Shown here: in pieces, positions 47,301-54,284 of the stretch | How positions within the stretch are numbered: the stretch's first letter is position 1 | Layout: each line of letters begins with the position of its first letter | Source of the DNA: Stenotrophobium rhamnosiphilum | Lineage (GTDB): Bacteria; Pseudomonadota; Gammaproteobacteria; Nevskiales; Nevskiaceae | Length of the DNA: 64,000 bases | Assembly (NCBI RefSeq): GCF_003052265.1 | Contig: NZ_QANS01000003.1 | Location: 124,001-188,000 of the forward strand | Reading direction: 5' to 3' | The notes under the pieces: model-generated | What the model was told of the DNA's origin: nothing | Database searches by the model: none | Seen by the model: the letters and a program-made list of their open reading frames with translations, nothing else | Program-made: the position numbers and the translations under genes

Positions 47301-47734
47301 AGTTGATGCCCGCGCTTCGCATCGTCATGGTTTCTGCGAATGCACATGATCATCGCCCCGGCGACAACGATGACGAAACACATGCTGCTCACGATGCCTT
47401 TGTCACCAAACCTATCGACGTCGATTTTCTGCTCGAGCGCCTGCGCAGCTTGCTGGAGCTTCAATGGATTTACGCCGAAGTTTCACCTGTTGCTTTAGCA
47501 CCTGCTGCGGCATTACTGAGTGCCAGTTCTCTAGGCTTGCGCAAACACTTGAGCGCGCTGCGCCAACTCGGTCGCATGGGACATGTGCGCGGCATTGAAG
47601 CCAAGCTGCGCGAGATTGAAACAGAGGATCCGGGCTGCGCTCCACAACTTGCACATCTGCGACAGCTCGCCAGCAGCTTTGATCTCAAAGGTTATCTGAG
47701 CGCCTTGGATACCATGGACAACACCCCCTCATGA
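44330..47734 (+). CDS. NCS1-transporter/hybrid histidine kinase fusion (putative urea or nitrogen sensor)
   Basis: 1134 residues, GTG start. Residues 1-495 look like an NCS1 (cytosine/allantoin permease-type) transporter of about 12 helices. A cysteine cluster follows: Cys507 and 510 (CVIC), 522, 530, 533 and 534 (CSLCC), 540 and 544. Two more helices (about 577-597 and 612-636) and a short coiled coil (645-683) lead to a kinase: HisKA with His691 (SHEIRSPLNS), N-box Asn807, DTGIG at 834-838, and GAGLGL. A receiver follows with Asp930-932, phospho-acceptor Asp974 and Lys1027, then a helical tail (about 1045-1134), perhaps Hpt-like without an evident His. It ends in the urease operon and overlaps the regulator gene. 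Sensing urea or a purine breakdown product is inference. Confidence 0.88.
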   Translation: MSTPREYVIHPQQRIVRERRQYNKWAGSQTLEDYALRYTAEKARKRSSFVIASTALGAISFLACEAIGGSLSLQFGFANVMLAIAVVSVFMFLVGLPIAYYAARDGLDIDLLTRGAGFGYMGSTITSLIYASFTFLLFSIEASIMSQALHMVTGMPLWIAHLVSALVVIPIAIYGISLISRMQVWTQPIWLVLQIAPIIYLFWNYSSDMHDWQSFAGQRGTGGNTIDLPLFAVAASTLLSLLPQIGEQADYLRFMPDRERVGAWRWWTAVLSTGPGWVFMGALKLAAGGLLAWFALRHGVPESAASQPVEMFNVVFRDMLDSPAVALAVTGVFIVTCQIKINTTNAYAGSIAWSNFFSRLTHAHPGRVVWLVFNVLIALLLMEIGIFSVIESLLMLYANFAVGWIGALTADLVINKPLGLSPPNIEFKRAHLYDINPVGVGSMLLSIIVSTSAFFGMFGTLPQALSPFIGFGVAMVTAPLIAWATGGRFYLARQPTGLPEGLKEIRCVICETTFERPDMAFCPAYKGPICSLCCTLEARCHDVCKEESRFGQQIAAVLARLLPGKLANSMHIRSVGHFLGMLFLFTLAIACLLSFIYFQYGTLVPDARGVIGTTLWIVFLALFIFSGVACWLLVLAHSTRNTALSESSRQTAMLMDEIAAHERTDAALQKAKEVAEAANEAKSRYVVGISHEIRSPLNSIFGYAQLLEREPANPPQNAVRVIRRSAEHLSNLVDGLLDISKIESGLLRLNRDKVRLTDFLDQIVDMFRVQAVAKGIEFRYEAAAWLPAVVNIDEKRLRQVLINLLSNAIKFTDSGHASLSVRYRSHVAEFEIADTGIGIRPQDMDDIFKPFERGGMPGAKAAPGAGLGLTITKVLVQIMGGEISVQSTPGEGSRFLVRLHLSEARGEASAEIRRPIIGYEGPRRKVLLVDDDPEHLNLLRHLLAPLDFRLFQASDGLAAVEMAQQCQPDLVTLDIAMPGANGWEAAARLRELMPALRIVMVSANAHDHRPGDNDDETHAAHDAFVTKPIDVDFLLERLRSLLELQWIYAEVSPVALAPAAALLSASSLGLRKHLSALRQLGRMGHVRGIEAKLREIETEDPGCAPQLAHLRQLASSFDLKGYLSALDTMDNTPS

Positions 47735-48666
47735 ACGAAGAAAGACTCGTACGCCGCGACATTGTTCTGGCCGTGGATGACACGCCAGAAAGTCTGAGCC
47801 TGCTGACCGATACGCTGGAAAGCGCAGGCATCACCGTACTCGTCGCAACCAGCGGCGAGGGCGCGCTGAATTTGCTCGATGAAGTCACGCCTGATCTGAT
47901 CTTGATGGACGCGATGATGCCGGGCATTGATGGCTTTGAAACTTGTCGTCGCATCCGACAGGAAAAACGTCTAACGCAACTGCCGGTTATTTTCATGACC
48001 GGTCTTACCGAAACCGAACATGTGCTGCGCGGCTTGGAAGTCGGGGGCGTTGATTACGTCACCAAACCACTCATCTTGAGCGAACTCCTCGCTCGTATAC
48101 GTGTGCATCTAGCGAATGCTCGTGTGGCGCAGGCTTCGCACACCGCATTAGATGCGACCGGCCGCTTCTTGCTATCAGTCGATGCCAGCGGCCAGCCGCA
48201 GTGGTGCACGCCGCGTGCAGAGCAGCTGCTCGCACAACTTTTTAAATCGAATCCGACGGAACTGCGCTTTCCTAAAACGATTGCTGATTATCTAACCCGA
48301 CTACGTGTCGAAGGCGTCATCGGAGGTCCGATGGGACTGACGGTTGGCACACGTAAGCTAGAGTTTTCCTACATCAGCTCTGCGGGTCCCGGTGAGTACC
48401 TGTTCCGCCTTGCCGAAATCGTGATGGATACAGACGTCGAACAAGCTAAACAGGCGCTGATGCTGCAAGGTGCGCTTGTACTGACTGCACGCGAAGCAGA
48501 CGTGTTGCTGTGGATCAGTCGCGGCAAATCAAATCGCGATGTCAGCGAGATTCTCGGCATCAGTCCGCGTACGGTGAATAAACACTTGGAGCAAGTTTTC
48601 GAAAAGCTCGGTGTTGAGAATCGTGCATCTGCAGCAGCGCGTGCTGTTCGGATTCTCAGTCAGTAA
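47731..48666 (+). CDS. LuxR-type response regulator paired with the transporter kinase
   Basis: 311 residues; its ATG overlaps the kinase stop (ATGA). N-terminal receiver: acidic pair Asp16-Asp17, phospho-acceptor Asp60 (LILMDAMMPG), Thr90 and Lys112 (VTKPL). A middle region (about 125-235), resembling a small PAS-like domain with FLLSVDASGQPQWCTPRAEQLL, follows. The C terminus is a LuxR/NarL helix-turn-helix (about 245-311): LTAREADVLLWISRG, NRDVSEILGISPRTVNKHLEQVFEKLGV. As the last gene of the urease operon, it probably controls the urea genes, possibly through 38440-38667. Confidence 0.92.
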   Translation: MNEERLVRRDIVLAVDDTPESLSLLTDTLESAGITVLVATSGEGALNLLDEVTPDLILMDAMMPGIDGFETCRRIRQEKRLTQLPVIFMTGLTETEHVLRGLEVGGVDYVTKPLILSELLARIRVHLANARVAQASHTALDATGRFLLSVDASGQPQWCTPRAEQLLAQLFKSNPTELRFPKTIADYLTRLRVEGVIGGPMGLTVGTRKLEFSYISSAGPGEYLFRLAEIVMDTDVEQAKQALMLQGALVLTAREADVLLWISRGKSNRDVSEILGISPRTVNKHLEQVFEKLGVENRASAAARAVRILSQ

Positions 48667-48672
48667 GGTGCT

Positions 48673-48698
48673 GTCATTCCCGCGTAGGCGGGAATGAC
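48673..48698. repeat. GTCATTCCCGC palindrome, probable terminator
   Basis: GTCATTCCCGC (48673-48683) pairs with GCGGGAATGAC (48688-48698) with a 4-base loop, between two converging genes. A single degenerate arm of the same element lies at about 8685-8696. This is a widespread dispersed repeat. Confidence 0.75.
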
Positions 48699-48715
48699 GA
48701 TGTTCTAAGGGATGG

Positions 48716-49552
48716 CTACTTCGGCTTCACAAACTTCAACGTCATGCGATCGCTCTCGCCGATGTCGAGATACTTTTGTTTATCTTGTTCGCCCAGTCTC
48801 AAAGTCGGCGGCAGCGTCCACACGCCTTGCGGATAATCTTTGCTGTCTTTGAGATTGGCGTTGATCTCTGATTTGGCTTGCAGTTTGAAGCCTGCATTTT
48901 CCGCTAGCTGAATTACGTAAGCCTCAGTGACGTAGCCACTCTTTTTCATTTGTTCGAGTGTGGCGTCTGGTTTGGCACGATGCTCAACAACGCCCAACAC
49001 GCCACCGGGCTTTAGCGCAGTAAACATCGCTGCAAACATCTCGCGCTCAAAGCCGCCTGTCATCCAGTTGTGAACATTGCGGAAAGTCAGCACGCGATCC
49101 GCGCTGCCTGCGGGTGCCATCTGCCAACGATCAGGCGCGCCCAATTCCGTGACCTGCACATGGCCATAGAGCTCTGGGCTATTGGCGAATTTCTTGGCGA
49201 AGTCTTGCGCCATGTCTTGGCGCCAGCGCGGACTGTTTTCAGCGCTCACGACAAAACCAGCAGCAATGTATTGGCCACGACCACGCAATAAGGGCGCGAG
49301 AATTTCCGTGTACCAACCCGCGCCGGGCCAGATCTCGACCACGGTCATATCCGCATTCACATCGAAGAATTTCAACGTTTGGAGCGGATGCCGATAAACA
49401 TCGCGCGCGCGAAATTCGGTGCTGCGAGTGGGATTGTCGACGGCCCGTTCAAGTGGCGTCGGCGGCGGTGAGAAGAATTTAATGACGCTGTTGCCGGCGC
49501 ACGCAGCAGTAAGGCTGGTGGCGAGTAGCGCCAAGATTAATCTGGTTTTCAT
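48716..49552 (-). CDS. Secreted methyltransferase-like protein (COG4798 type)
   Basis: 278 residues with a signal peptide (TSLTAACAG; Cys18 makes a weak lipobox). The rest is a class I SAM-methyltransferase fold: motif I is MTVVEIWPGAGWYTEIL, with ADRVLTFRNVHNWM in the position of motif IV, and ALKPGGVLGVVEHR as motif VI. It matches the family of predicted secreted methyltransferases that I know as COG4798. How SAM would reach an extracytoplasmic enzyme is unclear, so it may bind another ligand. It stands alone; no substrate is suggested. Confidence 0.8.
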   Translation of the reverse strand: MKTRLILALLATSLTAACAGNSVIKFFSPPPTPLERAVDNPTRSTEFRARDVYRHPLQTLKFFDVNADMTVVEIWPGAGWYTEILAPLLRGRGQYIAAGFVVSAENSPRWRQDMAQDFAKKFANSPELYGHVQVTELGAPDRWQMAPAGSADRVLTFRNVHNWMTGGFEREMFAAMFTALKPGGVLGVVEHRAKPDATLEQMKKSGYVTEAYVIQLAENAGFKLQAKSEINANLKDSKDYPQGVWTLPPTLRLGEQDKQKYLDIGESDRMTLKFVKPK

Positions 49553-49598
49553 GCAATTTCCCTGAGTCCTCTATATGACCAAGGGTATCGCTAAACGT

Positions 49599-49628
49599 TC
49601 TGCCGGAGTGCGAATGCACTCCGGCAGA
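49599..49628 (-). terminator. Hairpin after slyD
   Basis: TCTGCCGGAGTGC (49599-49611) and GCACTCCGGCAGA (49616-49628) form a perfect 13-bp stem with loop GAAT just beyond the slyD stop. The U-run on the minus strand is weak (ACGTTT). Confidence 0.75.
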
Positions 49629-49645
49629 TATCTCACAATTACAGC

Positions 49646-50128
49646 TTAGTGATGGTGACCGCCAGCGCCATGAACGTGACCATGGTCGAGTTCTTCTTGG
49701 CTCGCTTCGCGAACTTCGGTGATCTCAACGTCAAAGTTCAGCACTTCGCCAGCGAGGGCGTGGTTGCTGTCGACGGTGACCATGTCGCCGAGCACTTTGG
49801 TGACGGTGACGCGAACCGGGCCCTGTGGGCCGTCGGCGGTAAAGCTCATGCCAGGCTTCACATCAGCAACGCCTTGGAAGGCGCGGCGCGGAACCTGCTG
49901 AACCAGTGAGTCATCACGCAGACCGTAGCCATCTTGTGGCTGCACGGTTACTTTGAGTTTGTCGCCAGCTTTTTTGCCGGTGAGGGCATTTTCGAGGCCG
50001 GGGATGATGTTGCCGCCGCCGTGCAGGTAAGCGAGAGGCTCGGAGCCTGCGGAGCTATCAAGCACTTCTCCCTTCTCATTGGTCAGGGTGTAGTGCATCA
50101 GTACGACGCTTTTGTCAGCGATTTGCAT
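49646..50128 (-). CDS. slyD: FKBP-type peptidyl-prolyl isomerase SlyD
   Basis: 160 residues from ATG 50128, which gives the family's usual MQIA start; the frame to 50140 adds four residues. FKBP halves (VVLMHYTLTNEKGEVLDSS and GGGNIIPGLENALTGKKAGD) flank the insert-in-flap chaperone domain (about 65-130). A short His-rich tail (DHGHVHGAGGHHH) can bind nickel. SlyD helps nickel enzymes in E. coli, so a contribution to urease maturation is possible, though it is not linked to that operon. Confidence 0.93.
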   Translation of the reverse strand: MQIADKSVVLMHYTLTNEKGEVLDSSAGSEPLAYLHGGGNIIPGLENALTGKKAGDKLKVTVQPQDGYGLRDDSLVQQVPRRAFQGVADVKPGMSFTADGPQGPVRVTVTKVLGDMVTVDSNHALAGEVLNFDVEITEVREASQEELDHGHVHGAGGHHH

Positions 50129-50422
50129 GGCAGATTCCATGACCGGGGGACGGTCTTTACGAGCTAAAAGGGCGCGTATGCTAACTCGGAACAGTGGAAA
50201 CGGGCTAAATCGGCGATCGCAGCGACCTACTCGACCCTACCCAAAATCGCTTTTTTCCTACTCTTTTGAGGGGAATGTATACGCCGGCACAATCGGCTAA
50301 ACTTTCGGCGCGCCTCAATAACTTGACCTGCGGACTGGTCTTGCTGCCCCGACCTGTCATATCTGTAAACGTCGGTACAGGCGTCTTTTTTTGATCTTTT
50401 TTACGAAGTCTGAGGAGCATTT

Positions 50423-51547
50423 ATGGCAGTGAAAATTGCCGTGCTAAAAGAAACTCGCGCTAACGAAAAGCGTGTTGCACTCGTGCCTGCGGTGGCTGAA
50501 AAGCTGATCAAGCTGGGCGCTGAAATCAGCATGCAGACGGGCGCTGGCCTAAGCGTGAAACTGGCCGATGCCGCATATAAGAACATTAACTTCGTCGCTA
50601 ACCCTCAGGGTTTGGTGAGCGAAGCTGACATCGTGTTGTCGGTTCAGCCGCCTACGGCTGACATCGTTAACGCAATGAAAGATGGCTCGGTGCTGCTCTC
50701 CTTCGTCTACGCACATAAAGAGCCTGACCTCGTTAAGCTCATGCGCGACAAGAAGATCACCTGCTTTGCGATGGAACTGGTGCCGCGTATTTCGCGTGCA
50801 CAGGCGATGGACGCACTGTCCTCGCAGGCCGCACTCGCCGGTTACTACGGCGCATTGCTCGGAGCGACCAGCCTCGCACGTATTCTGCCGATGATGACGA
50901 CGGCTGTTGGCTCGATCCGTCCAGCCAAGGCACTCGTTATGGGTCTCGGCGTTGCTGGTCTGCAGGCTCTGGCCACCGCACGCCGCCTCGGCGCGATGAC
51001 GGAAGGCTATGACGTTCGTCCGGAAACCAAGGAACAGGCTGAGTCACTCGGCGCCAAGTTCGTGGATACCGGTGTTGATGCTCGCGGTGCAGGTGGTTAT
51101 GCACGCGAACTGACGGCTGAAGAAAAAGAAAAGATTTCTTCGGTTGTGACCAAGCACATTCAGGCTGCTGACCTCATCATCACCACGGCTGCAATTCCGG
51201 GCCGTCCTTCGCCGAAGCTGATCAGCAAGGCGCAGGTTGATGGCATGAAGGCTGGCGCGGTCATCATCGACCTCGCAGCAGAAGGCGGCGGTAACTGCGA
51301 ATACACGCAGCCGGGCGAAACGATTCAAGTGGGTCAAGTCACGATCGTCGCTCCGCTCAACGTGCCGTCGCTGCTCGGCGAACACGCCAGCGAGCTCTAC
51401 GCCAAGAACCAGCTCAATCTGCTCGAGCTGATGATCAAGGACAAAGAGTTCAAGCTGGATTGGGAAGACGAAATCATTGCCAAGACTGTGCTGACGCACG
51501 CTGGTGACATCAAGAACGAAGCCGCGAAGAAAGCGGTAGAGGGGTGA
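50423..51547 (+). CDS. pntAA: NAD(P) transhydrogenase subunit alpha part 1
   Basis: 374 residues, the soluble NAD(H)-binding domain I of the proton-translocating transhydrogenase. It begins AVKIAVLKETRANEKRVAL, has the RQD-loop-like PRISRAQAMDALSSQA, the Rossmann GLGVAGLQALATARRLGA and VVIIDLAAEGGGNCEYT. A GAGGAG site precedes the ATG. The alpha subunit is split, as in pseudomonads and Rhodospirillum: this gene lacks the membrane part, which is encoded next. Confidence 0.96.
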   Translation: MAVKIAVLKETRANEKRVALVPAVAEKLIKLGAEISMQTGAGLSVKLADAAYKNINFVANPQGLVSEADIVLSVQPPTADIVNAMKDGSVLLSFVYAHKEPDLVKLMRDKKITCFAMELVPRISRAQAMDALSSQAALAGYYGALLGATSLARILPMMTTAVGSIRPAKALVMGLGVAGLQALATARRLGAMTEGYDVRPETKEQAESLGAKFVDTGVDARGAGGYARELTAEEKEKISSVVTKHIQAADLIITTAAIPGRPSPKLISKAQVDGMKAGAVIIDLAAEGGGNCEYTQPGETIQVGQVTIVAPLNVPSLLGEHASELYAKNQLNLLELMIKDKEFKLDWEDEIIAKTVLTHAGDIKNEAAKKAVEG

Positions 51548-51557
51548 GCCGGAAATA

Positions 51558-51613
51558 GATGAGTGTCCAGTGGACACTCATCCCGGCGAACGCCCGGCCA
51601 TGGATGGCCGGGC
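51558..51613. repeat. Two palindromes between pntAA and pntAB
   Basis: GATGAGTGTCCA and TGGACACTCATC (51558-51582) form one perfect palindrome with a one-base centre. GCCCGGCCAT and ATGGCCGGGC (51592-51613) form a second. They fill the 143-base gap inside the operon and may stabilise or attenuate the mRNA. Confidence 0.65.
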
Positions 51614-51690
51614 CGGGCTCTCAGAATAGGAACAATGTTGCGCCATGGATGGCGTCACTGAAACACATAAATAGTTGAGGTCATAACATT

Positions 51691-51984
51691 ATGCTGACTG
51701 GATTCGTAGCGCTGTACATCTTCATGCTCGCCGCCTTCACCGGCTTCGAGATCATTGGTCGCGTGCCTTCGATTTTGCACACGCCGCTCATGTCGGGTTC
51801 GAACTTCGTGCACGGTATCGTTGTGGTCGGTGCGCTGTTCGCACTGCTCAACGCAACCAGCATCACGGAGCAGGTGATTGGTTTCCTCGGTGTATTGCTT
51901 GGCGCGGGTAACGCGGCTGGCGGTTACGTGGTGACCGAACGCATGCTGCAGATGTTCAAGTCCTCAGACAAGAAAAAGGCCTAA
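51691..51984 (+). CDS. pntAB: NAD(P) transhydrogenase subunit alpha part 2
   Basis: 97 residues with three membrane helices, the membrane piece of the split alpha subunit. YIFMLAAFTGFEIIGRVPSILHTPLMSGSNFVHGIVVVGAL is the family signature. It lies between pntAA and pntB, six bases before the latter. Confidence 0.97.
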   Translation: MLTGFVALYIFMLAAFTGFEIIGRVPSILHTPLMSGSNFVHGIVVVGALFALLNATSITEQVIGFLGVLLGAGNAAGGYVVTERMLQMFKSSDKKKA

Positions 51985-51990
51985 GCGACC

Positions 51991-53436
51991 ATGGACAATC
52001 TTTCCACTGCTTCAATTGCATCGCTGATCATTGACGTCAGCTTTTTCTCTGCCGCATTCCTGTTCATCTATGGCTTGAAGCGCATGTCGTCGCCGGTCAC
52101 GGCGGCTTCAGGTATTCGCGTCGCAGGCTTGGGCATGTTGGTGGCAGTTGTTGCCAGCTTCCTCTACGTATTTAGCGTCAGCGATGCTGCACTGCCTTAT
52201 CGCACGACCAACGTCATTCTTGCTGCTGTCGCTCTCATCATCGGCTTGGGCTGGGCATGGACCAGTGGTAAGAAAGTCGAAATGACCGCGATGCCGCAGA
52301 TGGTTGCGCTTTATAACGGCATGGGCGGCGGTGCTGCTGCTGCCATCGGCGCAATCGAACTGTTCCGCACGAGCGGACAGCACACGCTGATTCCGCTGGT
52401 GGTCACGGTCGTGGGTTCGCTGATTGGTGCGATCTCGCTGTCGGGCTCGCTGATTGCTTGGGCAAAGTTGGATGGCCGCATCAACGGCGTCTGGCGCGTT
52501 AAAGGCCTGCAGCTGATCAACGGCACATTCTTCTTCGCAACACTCGCACTGGGTCTGTACATCGCATTCGTTGAACACGGCCATGCGCCAGTGTGGATGA
52601 CGGCTGCGTTCTTCATTCTCGCCCTGATCTTCGGCGTGCTGATGACGATGCCAATCGGCGGTGCTGACATGCCGGTTGTGATTTCGCTCTACAACGCTTT
52701 CACGGGTCTGGCTGTGGGCTTCGAAGGTTTTGTCCTTCAGAACCCTGCGCTGATGATCGCCGGTATGGTGGTCGGTTCCGCCGGTACGCTGCTGACGCTG
52801 CTGATGGCGAAGGCGATGAACCGTTCTGTTGCCAATGTCATCTTCTCCAACTTCGGCGCTGCTGGCGATGAAGAGCAGGGCGAAATGGCGGGCAGCATGA
52901 AGCCGGTCGATGCTGGCGACGCTGGCATCAACATGCGTTACGCATCGAAAGTCATCATTGCTCCGGGCTATGGTCTGGCCGTTGCTCAAGCACAGCACAA
53001 GCTCTTTGAGTTCGTGAAACTGTTGCAAGACGCAGGCGTCGATGTGAAGTTCGCGATCCACCCGGTTGCGGGTCGTATGCCTGGCCACATGAACGTATTG
53101 CTCGCTGAAGCTGGCGTGCCTTACGACATCATCATGGACATGGAAGACATCAACGGCGAATTCAAAGAAGCCGACGTTGCGATCGTCATCGGCGCCAACG
53201 ACACCGTGAACCCCGCTGCACGCACCAACAAGTCCTCGCCGATTTACGGCATGCCGATTCTCAACGTCGACATGGCGAAGCAGGTTTATGTTGTTAAGCG
53301 TGGTCAGGGTAAGGGTTACTCTGGCGTGGAGAACGAACTGTTCTTCAAAGACAACACCAACATGGTTTATGGCGATGCCCAGAAAGTTATGGTGCAGATG
53401 ATTCAGGCCGTGAAGTCGCTGGATGGCGGTCACTAA
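51991..53436 (+). CDS. pntB: NAD(P) transhydrogenase subunit beta
   Basis: 481 residues: nine or so membrane helices (to about 290), then the NADP(H)-binding domain III with VIIAPGYGLAVAQAQHK, IHPVAGRMPGHMNVLLAEAGVPYD and VVIGANDTVNPAA. Together with the two alpha genes it uses the proton gradient to make NADPH from NADH, which would serve fatty alcohol and other reductive synthesis. A strong terminator follows. Confidence 0.97.
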   Translation: MDNLSTASIASLIIDVSFFSAAFLFIYGLKRMSSPVTAASGIRVAGLGMLVAVVASFLYVFSVSDAALPYRTTNVILAAVALIIGLGWAWTSGKKVEMTAMPQMVALYNGMGGGAAAAIGAIELFRTSGQHTLIPLVVTVVGSLIGAISLSGSLIAWAKLDGRINGVWRVKGLQLINGTFFFATLALGLYIAFVEHGHAPVWMTAAFFILALIFGVLMTMPIGGADMPVVISLYNAFTGLAVGFEGFVLQNPALMIAGMVVGSAGTLLTLLMAKAMNRSVANVIFSNFGAAGDEEQGEMAGSMKPVDAGDAGINMRYASKVIIAPGYGLAVAQAQHKLFEFVKLLQDAGVDVKFAIHPVAGRMPGHMNVLLAEAGVPYDIIMDMEDINGEFKEADVAIVIGANDTVNPAARTNKSSPIYGMPILNVDMAKQVYVVKRGQGKGYSGVENELFFKDNTNMVYGDAQKVMVQMIQAVKSLDGGH

Positions 53437-53450
53437 GTAAAGTGTTTTTT

Positions 53451-53479
53451 AAAAAGGCCGCCTTCGGGCGGCCTTTTTT
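53451..53479 (+). terminator. Terminator of the pnt operon
   Basis: GGCCGCC (53456-53462) and GGCGGCC (53467-53473) with a TTCG loop, flanked by AAAAA and TTTTTT. A textbook Rho-independent terminator. Confidence 0.95.
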
Positions 53480-53724
53480 ATTATGTACAGGAAGTACGGT
53501 ATGCAGACGGCGGCATGGTGAGGGCATGGATGCCCGAAGTAGAGCAACGCAGGAGCAGTTGCCGAATGCCGAGGAGTCTGCAAGCTTGTCGGAAATTGCT
53601 TACCCGTCGCGAGCTTTACATCACGCTCCACCATCAGAGGGGGTTTCAGTGATGGCAATGCTGGCGTATGGTGTAAGCGCAGTTGGTCAACCAACTGATA
53701 ACTAAACTCCCGGGAGAAATAACG

Positions 53725-54207
53725 ATGCTTAAGAAAATTCTTGTAGCTGCTGCAATCGTTGCTGCGCCAATGAGCGCATTCGCTGACCAAGACGCCGGTT
53801 GCGGCGTTGGTACTCACCTGATGGCTGGCCAGTCTGGCGTCCCTGCCAAACTGCTTGCTAGCTACACCAACGGCATCCTCGGCAACGGCACCTTCGGTAT
53901 TTCATCCGGTACGCTGGGTTGCAATGGCCGCGATGCAGTAACGGAAGGCAGCAAGTTCACGTTCCTGTCGAGCAACTTTGATCAGTTCTCTTCAGAAGCT
54001 GCAGCAGGTTCGGGCGAAGCACTGAGCACGCTGGCCGGCATCTACGGCATCAACAGCGCTGCTGATCGCGTTGCTTTCTACGAACTGATCAAGAGCAACT
54101 ACACGACGATCTTTGATCGCGCTGACGTCAGCTCCGCCGACGTGATTGCCCGCGTTGATTCACTGATGAGCGCCGACAAGCAGCTTGCACAGTACGTCCG
54201 CGCCTAA
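53725..54207 (+). CDS. DUF3015-family secreted protein
   Basis: ATG 53725 follows GGGAG; the frame to 53683 is ignored. 160 residues with a signal peptide ending SAFA. The mature start DQDAGCGVGTHLMAG, the TNGILGNGTFGISSGTLGC core and FLSSNFDQFSSEAAAGSGE are typical of DUF3015, with two cysteines that may pair. Function is unknown. It lies directly upstream of a DUF4105/Lnb-like gene, a pairing I associate with other gammaproteobacteria. Confidence 0.9.
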   Translation: MLKKILVAAAIVAAPMSAFADQDAGCGVGTHLMAGQSGVPAKLLASYTNGILGNGTFGISSGTLGCNGRDAVTEGSKFTFLSSNFDQFSSEAAAGSGEALSTLAGIYGINSAADRVAFYELIKSNYTTIFDRADVSSADVIARVDSLMSADKQLAQYVRA

Positions 54208-54284
54208 TACGCGTTGTGATGTAATGACGACGGCGGCTGTTCCACAGCCGCCGTTTCTATTTGTGTATCGAATAACGATTACTG

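Noticed and set aside
52108-53433. 441-residue open frame on the minus strand opposite pntB
   Set aside because: It mirrors a perfectly conserved pntB. Its protein is rich in His, Asn, Arg and Asp without domain-like pattern, as expected from antisense of GC-biased codons.
53442-53705. 87-residue open frame between pntB and the DUF3015 gene
   Set aside because: It starts inside the pnt terminator and has no family-like sequence or ribosome site. The region is best read as terminator plus upstream region of the next gene.
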